Source of the DNA: Ehretia macrophylla
Taxonomy: Eukaryota > Streptophyta > Magnoliopsida > Boraginales > Ehretiaceae
Direction: 5' to 3'
NCBI GenBank assembly: GCA_037974665.1
Contig: CM075778.1
Coordinates: 29,539,001 to 29,603,000, forward strand
DNA: 64,000 nucleotides
Within the stretch, counting starts at the first letter, position 1. Each line of letters opens with the position of its first letter. This document shows, in pieces, positions 35,340 to 44,333 of this stretch. A model generated the notes under the pieces. That model was not told the origin of the DNA, did not search any database, and was given only the letters and a program-made list of their open reading frames with translations. The translations under genes were made by a program, and so were the position numbers.

Positions 35340-38300
35340 TTTTCAGAAACATAAGGTAAGACAATTATGGGTAAAGAAAATAGAGTTAGCCTATTGTGTT
35401 GCTTATACTTCAATGCATTCTTGTACTGCTAACTCTTGGTATTTTGATAGTGGGTGTTCTAGACATATGACAGGAATGCGAGAAGCCTTGAACAGCTACA
35501 AGGAGCGAGATGAAGGACAAGTTACATTTGGTGATGGTGTTAAAGGAAAAATACTTGGGAAAAGAACTTTGGATATTGAAGGTTTTCCAAGACTCAAAAA
35601 AGTGCTGCACGTGGATGGTTTAAAAGCTAATCTTATTAGTATTAGTCAACTGTGTGATCAAGGTTTGCATGTGAAATTTACTAAAGATGGTTATCATGTG
35701 CTAGACATTGCTAACAATTGCGTGCTTTCAGGTAAAAGGTCAATTGACAACTGTTATATGCTTACACCATCACAAGAATGACCAGTGACATGTTACAACA
35801 ACACCTGTGACAATGTTGAGATTTGGCACCAAAGATTGGGACATTTAAACTATGACTTGCTGACCAAACTTATGAATGTAGGTGCAGTCCGATGATTGCC
35901 AAAGTTGAAAAACAAGCAGTCAGGTGTGTGTGGTTCATGTTAGATTGGTAAACAGGTAAGAGCATCTCACAAGGTGTTGCAACATGTGTCAACCAAGAAT
36001 ATCTTGAAGCTGTTGCACATGGATCTTATGGGTCCAATGCAAACCGAAAGCATCAGAGGTAAGCGATATGTGTTTGTGTGTGTGGATGACTTTTCCAGAT
36101 ATACATTTGTGGACTTTCTTAGAGAAAAATCTGACATTTTTGATGTGTTTAAGAAATTGTGTTTAAAATTGAAAAATGAGAAATGGTGCAATATTCAGAA
36201 AATCATCAGAATAAAAAGTGATCATGGTCGAGAATTTGAGAACCAGTCATTCACTGAATTTTGCAACGAGCATGGAATAACCCATGAATTCTCTGCTCCA
36301 AAGACCCTACAACAGAATGGTGTGGTTGAACGAAAGAATAGAACCATTCAAGAAATGGCTCGAGTAATGTTGAATGATAAAAATCTCTCGCACATGTTTT
36401 GGGCAGAAGCAGGTACTTCTAAAACACCCTAAATCGAGTTTTCTTGCGACCAGGTACTTCTAAAACACCCTATGAAATTTGGAAAGGTAAGAAACCCTCA
36501 CTGGGGCATTTTCATGTGTTCGGAAGTATATGTTACATTTTGAATGATAGAGAACAAAGAGGGAAATTTGATGCTAAAAGTGACAAAGGCATTTTCTTGG
36601 TTACGCTACAAACAGTTAGGCTTTTCGAGTTTTTAATTTAACTACTAGAACGATAATGGAATCTGTTAATGTGGTAGTTGATGAGGTGAAAATATTTGCA
36701 GGAGAACCGACGGGAGAAATCAGTGGCAGCAAAACAAATACCAATAAGTCAGATGATGTTGTAACATTGAAGGAAGAAGGAACTTCAAAACCCAGTGTGA
36801 CCGAGACAAATAAAATATCAGGAAGAATAGTTGAGTAGTCAGATGATGTCTCACCAGCTGTTATAACATGCGACGAAACTACAGAGGATGTTAGTAAAGG
36901 AACTCAAGCGGAGCTGCCACATGTCCACAGAAATCATGCTTCAACCGATGTTATAGGCTCAATACATGATGGAATCCAAACTAGAGGAAAGCCTAAAAGG
37001 AACTACAGAGACATGGAAAGATTTGTGTGTTTTACAACAACTCTTGAACCAAAAAATACGACTGAAGCTTTAAAGGATGAAGTTTGGATAAATGTCATGC
37101 AAGATGAGTTGAGTTAGTTTGTGAGGAATGATGTTTGGGTTTTAGTTCCTAGGCCAAAAAATGTCAATGTAATTAAAACTAAGTGGATCTTTAAAAATAA
37201 GACTGATGAAAGTGGTAATGTCACTAGAAACAAGGCAAGACTAGTGGCTCAGGGATATATACAAGTAGAAGGTGTGGATTTTGATGAGACCTTTGCTCCG
37301 GTTGCTAGGCTTGAATCTATTAGATTGCTAATATCCATTGCATGTGTGTTAAAGGTTAAATTGTTTCAAATGGATGTAAAAAGTGCATTCTTGAATGGCA
37401 TTCTAAATGAAGAAGCTTATGTTGAGCAACCAAAAGGCTTTGAGGACCCTCACTATCCCACGTATGTGTATAAATTGAAAAATGCCTTTTATGGGTTGAA
37501 ACAAGCTCCATGAGCTTGGTATGACAGATTAACAAAGTTCTTGCTGGATAAAGGCTACCAGAAAGGGGGAGTAGACAAAACCTTGTTCATCAAAAAGTCT
37601 GGGTTAGGTATTCTCATTGCTCAAATTTATGTTGATGACATTGTATTTGGTGCAACATTTGAAAATAAGGTTGATGAATTTGTTAGGCATATGAAACATG
37701 AGTTTGAAATGAGTATGGTTGGGGAATTAACATACTTCTTGGGGTTGCAGGTTAAGCAATGTGTAGATGGGATCTTTATATCTCAAGAGAAGTATGCCAG
37801 AAATCTTGTTAAAAGATTTGGGTTAGAATCTGCTAAGTCTTCAAGGACTCCTATGAGTGTGACCACAAGGCTGACTAAGAGTGAGAATGAAAAATCAGTT
37901 GATCCAAGTATATTTAGGAGTATGATAGGAAGTTTGTTGTATTTTACAGCAAGTAGACCTGATATTTGTTTCAGTGTTAGAGTATGTGCAAGATATCAAG
38001 CAAATCCAAAAGAATCTCACTTACTTGCAGTAAAAAGGATAATCAAATATGTGAGTGGAATAGTAAGTCTTGGAATATGGTTTACTAATGACACTAACAC
38101 TAATCTTGTGGGGTTTAGTGATACTAATTGGGCAGGAAATGCAGATGATAGAAAGAGTACAACGGGTGGATGCTTCTATATTGGCAACAACATGGTGTCC
38201 TGGTACAGTAAGAAGCAAAGCTCAATCTCCTTATCAACAGCAGAAGCAGAATATATAGCTATAGGAAGTTGTTGTGCACAACTTCTTTGGATGAAACAAA

Positions 38301-38569
38301 TGTTGGATGATTATGGCATTGAAAATTAGGTTTTGATTGTTTATTGTGATAACATGAGTGCCATTAACATATCCAAGAATCCTGTTCAGCACTCTCGCAC
38401 TAAACATATTGACATAAGGCATCCCTTCAAAAGTGAACTTGTTGAAACAAAAGTTATTGTCTTAGAATATATTGCAACAGAAAAACAATTGACAGATATT
38501 TTCACCAAAGCTTTGGATCCTCTAAGATTTGAGACCCTAAGAAAAGCCATAGGAATTTGTAGTGTATAA
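35340..38569 (+). pseudogene. pol: Sirevirus pol: protease, integrase, RT, RNase H, multiply broken
   Basis: Order: protease motif DSGCSRHMTG (about 35,446); GAG-pre-integrase WHQRLGHL (35,824); integrase with LHMDLMGP, KSDHGREFE and GVVERKNRT supplying D, D, E (36,010-36,345); reverse transcriptase with WIFKNKTDE and the catalytic YVDDIVFG (37,630); RNase H with SDTNWAG and STAEAEYIA; end ADIFTKALD-like at 38,500. Stops: 35779, 35893, 35941, 37115, 37511, 38327, mostly CGA to TGA or CAG to TAG. Frameshifts lie near 36,430 and 36,600; the latter also has a TAG a few codons on. Pol would copy and integrate the element; this copy cannot encode it. Confidence 0.9.
36411..36472 (+). repeat. 21 bp templated duplication within integrase
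   Basis: AGGTACTTCTAAAACACCCTA occurs in two copies, at 36411-36431 and 36452-36472 (21 bases; final A included). The first copy replaces the stretch before the conserved NRV.LRPGTS region rather than adding to it, and introduces a stop and a frameshift. Confidence 0.85.
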
Positions 38570-38801
38570 AGTTGCAACATGATGTACATCAGGAACATGG
38601 AATAAGCTTGAGAAAACTGAAAATTTGATATTCAGTTCAGCTAGTGATTTAATTTATGAACTATATATTCTTGTGCACCTTGAAATCAAGGTTGAGGAAG
38701 CTAATCTGGATAGTCTGTTGGTGCAAGAGCTTGATCTATCTGATGACTAGAGATATAGGGAGAAGTCTCTCTAAATCTATTCCTGTATTCTTTTCATCTT
38801 G

Positions 38802-39220
38802 AAAAAAAAAGGGGGGGGGGGGAATGTGAGTTTCATGCACTGAAAAGAGCTACCTAATCCAAAATAAAAGATATTAGAGTGAAAGCTATCAGTTGCAGCA
38901 TGAGATGAAAGAAAGGCAGAAGAAAAATATGTGATGTCATAACATGGGCTGAAAAAAATGTGTTTGGTTGTGATGATGACTAAGATGATCAGGTATGTTT
39001 GAGCGGATAGGAAGAGCACTTGCACCTTGCAGATTTGAAGGTAATAACTATCTAAAATCTCTACTTCACACACACACACATGGTTCATTAATTAAATCCT
39101 TGACTAAAATGAGTATTGATGAGTAAAGCTTCTTGAGTAATTTCATACTGACTGGATTCATGTCGAATTCTTTATTTTACTGTAGTTTTTAAAAAAAAAG
39201 GGGGAAGGGGGGGGGGAAGA
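38802..39220 (+). other. Two extra polypurine tracts downstream of pol
   Basis: A9G12-type tract at 38,802-38,822 and A9G5AAG10 at 39,191-39,217. Multiple PPT-like tracts downstream of pol are a known Sirevirus feature. The rest of 38,570-39,636 is non-coding. Confidence 0.7.
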
Positions 39221-39636
39221 AAATCCTGATAGATTTGAGAACTGTGGAATATACTGCTAGTTTGTTTTAGGTTGCAACAAGTAGTCATTAAACATCATCA
39301 TGATTATGTTGTGCTAACGTATGTCAAATATGTTGCAACTTTCGTATAACATATGGAGGAGTGTTTTGAGCGGGAAACTTGGATATCCTTGATTGGCAGT
39401 TAACGTATTTTTGCAGATTTAATTTTTGAATTTTCCAAGATCATGTGATTGGCTAAACTGATGGGCAGTTACCCACGATTAGGGCACCGGTTAATTGAAA
39501 AAATTTTGCCTCTTCATATTTCAACTATTCTGCTATCATTCTTCATATAGCTTATCTCATTTTTTTTGTGTTCTCTCTCTCATATTCCCTGTGCTTTTTC
39601 GAGTTCTTTGCTGTCTAACCCACTTGCAGAACAACC

Positions 39637-41234
39637 ATGGTGAAGACGCGACCAGGCAGTAGACGTTGGGAAACCCCCAAATCTGGAGCACCTGGAGGGA
39701 CAATTGATGAAACATCTCATCCACCAGCGGCTGAAGGCAGTGATTCAACATCATCCAGTGACACAAGCACTAGTGGGTCACTACGACCACGAACAACCCA
39801 AGCTAGGGCTAAAGGGCCATTCATTGACCCTCTGTGGACTCCAACAGGCATGGATGTGGTTGTTCACACCGAAACACCATCTCACCACAATCAGGACACA
39901 CAATCTTTAGACTCTAAGGCAATACCCAAGGTCGTAACTGCTGTCCTTGTTGCAACATCATCTCCCATCAGAGCACCGGCTGAGAAGAGTGGAACGAGTT
40001 ATGCTACTACTGAGTCACTCAATGCGCAGTCAAAAAGCACACATGTCTCTGTCTCAGATAATGTTGCAGCGTTACGTGGACCATCTGAAACTGAAGTCAC
40101 ACCTGAAGAAGTTGGTCGACAATCCAAGACCAAAAGGAAGAAACACATTGGCAGTTTCAAACGCAAAGGGGCTAAACTTGCAGAGTCTTCACACTCCAAG
40201 CCATTCAAGACAGCAAAACGATCATGTCCAGGGTATGATCCTTCTATTGCTTATTCTTCACAGTTTTTCTTTTTTGAGTCAAAAGAGAAGTTTAAAATTG
40301 TGTCTCAGTGGAAGTTTGTTCCAGAGAAACCACTGAATGAGAAATCATATCAGGGAACATGGGTACTTGCCTTACTGAGAGAAAGAAATCTGTTAGGCTC
40401 ATTTGCTTTGATTAAGTCATTTTCTAGCATTCTAGTTTATGAGTTTTACTCAAATCTGCACATCAATGTCAGTGTTGCAACATCAAAATATTATCATCAG
40501 ATTTTTGTGCGCGGTCATGTGTTTGAGTTTTCACCTACTGCTCTCAATAAATTCTTAGATGTGTACCAGTTACAGAGATTATTCTAGATGTTTCTCTATC
40601 TATTATTGCTTTGGAACTAATAGGTGAGCCATTTGAATGGAAATCCGAATCTAGACTACTTGGGAATAGACTCACTACTAAGTATCCTGCTCTGCATAAG
40701 ATGGCCATGACAAACTGGTATCCTACTAAGTATTCTACTACTCTCAGTAGTGAAAAGGGCCGATTGCTTTACTCTATAGGCACTGGGGTGAATTTTGATC
40801 TGGGTCGGGTTATTTTTGAGCGCATAATTGAGGAAGCTGCTAAAAAATTTTCTAGTCAGTACTTGCCATATCCCTCTCTCATATGTGCGTTTCTCGTGTC
40901 ACAACACAAGGTCCTTGATCCTGATGAAGTATTGCACAAACCAGGTTCTTCACTGTTATTCTCTAGAAAGTTTTTGCAGGAGGCTCACAAAGATGATACT
41001 ACAGGGGAGTATACTGATGGTACACCAGCCCTTAGTACTGATGCTGCCAGTTCCTCTGTTGATCAGTCTACCATGTTGCAGCAATTTCAGCAGGTTCGTG
41101 AGGCCATTGAAGAACCTCGAGAAGAGCAAGAGAATATTCAGGCTAACCAGGATCAACTTAATCAGACTTTGGTTCAACTTCTCAAAGGCCAAAAGGCTTT
41201 GATGGCGCACTTGATGAGCGCTTCTTCTAGTTAA
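39637..41234 (+). pseudogene. Sirevirus third ORF (envelope-like position), one frameshift
   Basis: About 530 codons between pol and the 3' LTR. The first half (39637-40587) begins MVKTRPGSRRWETPKSG, is Ser/Thr/Pro-rich, has a basic KTKRKKHIGSFKRKG cluster, then a globular part with VRGHVFEFSPTALNKFL that resembles the 'putative plant transposon protein' domain. A one- or two-base loss near 40,566 shifts to the second half (40611-41234), which ends in a Gln/Glu-rich coiled coil. Its position corresponds to the env-like ORF of Sireviruses. No clear signal peptide or transmembrane segment is visible, and its function is unknown. Confidence 0.8.
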
Positions 41235-41324
41235 TTTTTGTTCACTTCCTATCTGTGCTCTATTTCTGTTTTTATACTCACATGTCCTAGTGGTTCTCCT
41301 CACCTGTCTTTGCCTTTGGTTTGG

Positions 41325-41340
41325 CAAAAAGGGGGAGATA
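41325..41340 (+). other. Sirevirus PPT motif
   Basis: CAAAAAGGGGGAGATA, the same motif as at 7195-7210. A shorter purine tract, AAATGGGAAGAT (about 41,511-41,522), touches the 3' LTR and may be the actual primer. Confidence 0.65.
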
Positions 41341-41523
41341 GTTTTCTAAGTAGTTTTCTTGTTGTTAGTTTTCTTGGTGTTGCTATTATTACTGCTGCTC
41401 TGTTACTGCTGCTCTGTTACTCTGTTGCAACATGATTTTCAACATCTGTTCTGTGCTATCCTAGTTTTTAATTATGTTTACCTTAATCATGGTTTTTGCC
41501 AAAACAAAGCCAAATGGGAAGAT

Positions 41524-42523
41524 TGTTGAGGTCGTGAATTTTTGCTCATTTGATTGGCTGTGTTTTTGCAAAAACCTCATGATCTTTACCATATATATGT
41601 TGGGTACTATTGGGTATTACAGGAAACATATAATGGAAACTTACCATTCTAGGTGCAGGAACCATATTATGGCATCTTACCATATGAAGCTTGTGCTGAC
41701 TATGGTATAGCATTTATTGCATATTGATTAGGAATGTCTTGAGGCCTAAGGCGGTTGGTGGTGCATCAGCATAGTATATATTTGTCGTCCAGGAGCATAG
41801 CAGGCACCGAAGAAAAAGCAGAGAGGAGTTAGACACGCTGTAAGAAAGCATACCAGAGTTCTATGTTTTGTTGCAACATGACGCGCTTATTGATTGCTTA
41901 GATGTTAAGTGTTGTGACTCTATAATATGTAACAGTGAGTTATGAGTGACTTGTGTATGTTCTGAATATTTAGATCACTGTGTTGTTTGATCATTCTTCG
42001 GGAAAAGAAGTAGTTATTCTCGGGAGAGAACGTTGTAAGTCGAGGAGAGCTCGCCAAACCAAAGTTTGTTAAGGAGTCTCTCACCAAGGCGTCAGAGATT
42101 AAAATGGAGTATTTACTTGTGTAAGTCCATTGGTGTATGTAACTCATACTATTTCTTAATAAACAGGTTTGTTGGACCAGGAGAGGTCCCGTGGACGTAG
42201 ACTGGATGGTTGAACCACGTTAAATCTTGGTGTTCTTTATTTCAGTTATAGTTTTATTATTTCCGCTGCTGTTTGTTATTTGCTGTTTACTATTACTACT
42301 CTTGTTGGAACATTAAGTGGATCAAACAATTAGGAAAACATATTGTTCACGATTTAATAGTCCAGTTAATGTTGCAACATAGCTTGTAACAGTGTGATAA
42401 CATAATTTATTTTCACCAAAATATTGCATCTTGTTTTTAGTTTCGTTCACAGAGTTTTATTGATTAAGTATTAGTTGTCTTGCTGTGAAATTATCTCATA
42501 CTTATACTGCACAACTTTTAACA
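41524..42523 (+). repeat. 3' LTR of full-length Sirevirus (1,000 bp)
   Basis: Same length and termini as 26895-27894. Substitutions are scattered over the whole length. Confidence 0.92.
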
Positions 42524-43538
42524 ATTATCCTTTTCACCCTCTCTCACCCATATCTACAAAAATATCAAAGTTCTACATTAATGTGGAAAAAGCAAAATGT
42601 TAACATTTTTATTTTTCTATTAATTGATATTGTTGAACGATAAGAATAATATCTGGGTGCAATTGTATGCTAATTCTTTGATAGGGTTATGAGGATGAAA
42701 AAATATTTCAGGGGATTTATTGTTCTTTTAGTTACAATTTTCTTTCTTTTCATATTGAGATGTTTTCGAGATGCTTATGAGTTAAGTTGTGCAGTAGGCT
42801 TGTTATTAATGATTGGCCATCTTCTGAGTTTAATGTAAAATTTATAGCAAAACGCTCTGGTAACATTTTTTTTTCAAGTTCACTAATTATACTGTATTTG
42901 ATGTGTTTGGCCATGTGGGTTGCAGCATTTGAGTTGGCAATAAAAGATGTGATTAAAATCATGATAGTCATAGCTTCCTTAAGTATTTTCTTAATTTGGT
43001 CTAAAAATAAAAAGACACAATCACCCTCAAGTATTGAGGCTTGTTTACCAGATAAAAGTGTCACGGGGAATTTATGGCTAAGCTCATGGGGGACCCTTAC
43101 TTATAGTGGCCAACACTGATAGAGGCAAGATTTGAACCCACAATTTGAGCTCTGATACTATTTTAAATAACTATTTGATCAAAAAGTTTAAATTATTAAA
43201 TAGTGTGTAATTAATTAATTTAATGTGTTGAAGCTAGTACTAACCAGTAGATATATGGATAAGCAGCTCTACTTTCAAACATTTTTTGGCGAAATTTAGA
43301 ACATTTACTGCTCCGAAAGCATTGATACCCAAGGCAACATCATACCTGAATATTAACACCCAAAAGACATTTAAGAGTTAAACTTCATTCCTCTTGCTGG
43401 ATATTCAACCTATACTTCTAATATTACCTTTCGAAAAACCTTGTTGTGGCAGCAGAATTAAATCGGAATCTTGAATCCCTAAGTTCTCACAAGCAACGTT
43501 ACCAGGAACTCGAGCCACTTTGTCTGCGAGAAGGGGTA

Positions 43539-43853
43539 TCAAGTTGGTATATTTTTATTTTTTATTTTTTATTTTTTGTGAAAATTGCATTGGGGAAAAA
43601 AGAAAAGAAAAAAAATCATATATAAGGGTATTTTTTTGTCCAATTAAGTAATAATTTAAGCCTAAAAACATGAAAAATCGCACCGAACGCGCGTGTAACA
43701 CACTCTCCGTTAAAAGTAATGATTTTTTTAACGGAAGGGACTGTGGTGCTACATTTTTAAAACCACGGGGGGTTTCGGTGTACTTTTGAAACCACAGAGG
43801 AGTCATGTGCACTTTTGTTAAAACATAGAAAGTTGTGATGCTATTTACCCTTT
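43539..43853. mobile_element. DNA-transposon end replacing the start of FAR-C exon 3
   Basis: FAR-C exon 3 stops matching FAR-B at about 43,538. AT-rich DNA with one typical Mutator-type MITE terminus follows: the right end reads GGGTAAATAGCATCACAAC in reverse complement, with the inner phrase CTGTGGTTTCAAAAGTACACC. The left end is a TTTTA-rich run with no matching TIR, so it is either truncated or inserted with a deletion. Confidence 0.5.
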
Positions 43854-44172
43854 TTTATTTATCCCTCTTCTTTTTACATGCCCCAACTAAGAATTTACAT
43901 GATAAATTGGTGAAAGAAATGGGGTAATATCTAGCATAAGAAGTAGGCTATAAAGCACTAGTGAAAGGGAAAGAAAGACATTCATATCCTAGCGTATGAG
44001 TGATAGGATAAATGGAAGGCGCAAAAGTACAGAAACGACTGTAAAGGAACGAATGGTGACACAGCCAAAATGTTGATATCCTAAAGATGCTTAATCCACT
44101 TAAAAGATGTGAAGGTACGAACCTCATCATATAATCTTTGTGTAGCTGACACGACATCTGCTGCTCTCATTA

Positions 44173-44333
44173 TGTTGGAAATATTGGTGCTCATTTGTTG
44201 GTATGCTAGATCATTCTAGAGCAAAAGGCAAGAGATATTTGTGAGCTAGAAAATTAATAAACAAAAAAAAGAAAGCTCTAGATGTATTAGTTGTAAACAA
44301 GATCATGAAGCTGCCAGAGCTCATGAGTCATAG
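44173..44333 (+). mobile_element. LTR-like fragment at the FAR-C / mitochondrial DNA junction
   Basis: FAR-C exon 2 ends at CTCTCATTA and is followed by TGTTGGAAATATTGGTGCTC, a start common in Ty1-copia LTRs. About 160 bp later mitochondrial-type sequence begins (ATAGCTCCGTATGTTGC...). Only one end is visible; no partner LTR or TSD is seen. Confidence 0.45.

Larger units (their letters stand above)
26895..42523 (+). mobile_element. Full-length Sirevirus (Ty1-copia), plus strand, nested in MULE-2
   Basis: 15,629 bp in all, about 10.0 kb without the 5.6 kb element nested in its gag. LTRs are 1,000 bp each and begin TGTTGAGG and end TTTTAACA. The 5 bp TSD is ATTAC / ATTAT (26890-26894, 42524-42528). 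Order: LTR, PBS, gag, protease, integrase, RT, RNase H, PPT-like tracts, third ORF, PPT, LTR. Order, size and the extra 3' ORF are those of Sirevirus (SIRE/Maximus). Gag-pol carries many stops and frameshifts, so this copy is dead. Confidence 0.93.
26731..43096. mobile_element. Mutator-like non-autonomous element (MULE-2), split by a Sirevirus
   Basis: The left part (26731-26894) and right part (42529-43096) together make about 730 bp. The left terminus GAGTAAATGTCATTTTTCCC matches MULE-1. The right end in reverse complement gives a related TIR (CCCCCATGAGCTTAGCCATAAA...TTTTTAGACCAAATTAA). The 10 bp TSD is TTACTTGTAG / TTACTTATAG (26721-26730, 43097-43106). FAR-B has the empty site GGGATTACTTATAGTGG near 16,225. 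It is non-coding. Confidence 0.8.
22013..44172 (-). pseudogene. FAR: FAR-C: fatty acyl-CoA reductase pseudogene, 5'-truncated, split by a nested transposon stack
   Basis: Exons on the minus strand: 2, 44123-44172 (cut off); 3, 43428 to about 43538 (5' part replaced); 4, 43245-43345; 5, 26426-26627; 6, about 25289-25460; 7, 23083-23164; 8, 22613-22872; 9, 22271-22398; 10, 22013-22166 (stop 22013-22015). The protein matches FAR-B: LGIN and FAKKC in exon 4, GASASYLDIDA in exon 5, EPFPGWIEG in exon 6. Lesions: exon 1 missing; exon 3 internally deleted and its start replaced by a DNA-transposon end; TGA in exon 5; 2 bp lost in exon 6, destroying the YxxxK frame; 10 bp lost in exon 8; exon 9 acceptor AG to AA and donor GT to AT; exon 10 acceptor AG to AA. 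Intron 4 holds a Mutator-like element with a Sirevirus inside. It is clearly non-functional. Confidence 0.9.

Noticed and set aside
39637..41234. Third Sirevirus ORF as a true viral envelope gene
   Set aside because: No convincing signal peptide, transmembrane anchor or cleavage site; only its position is envelope-like.
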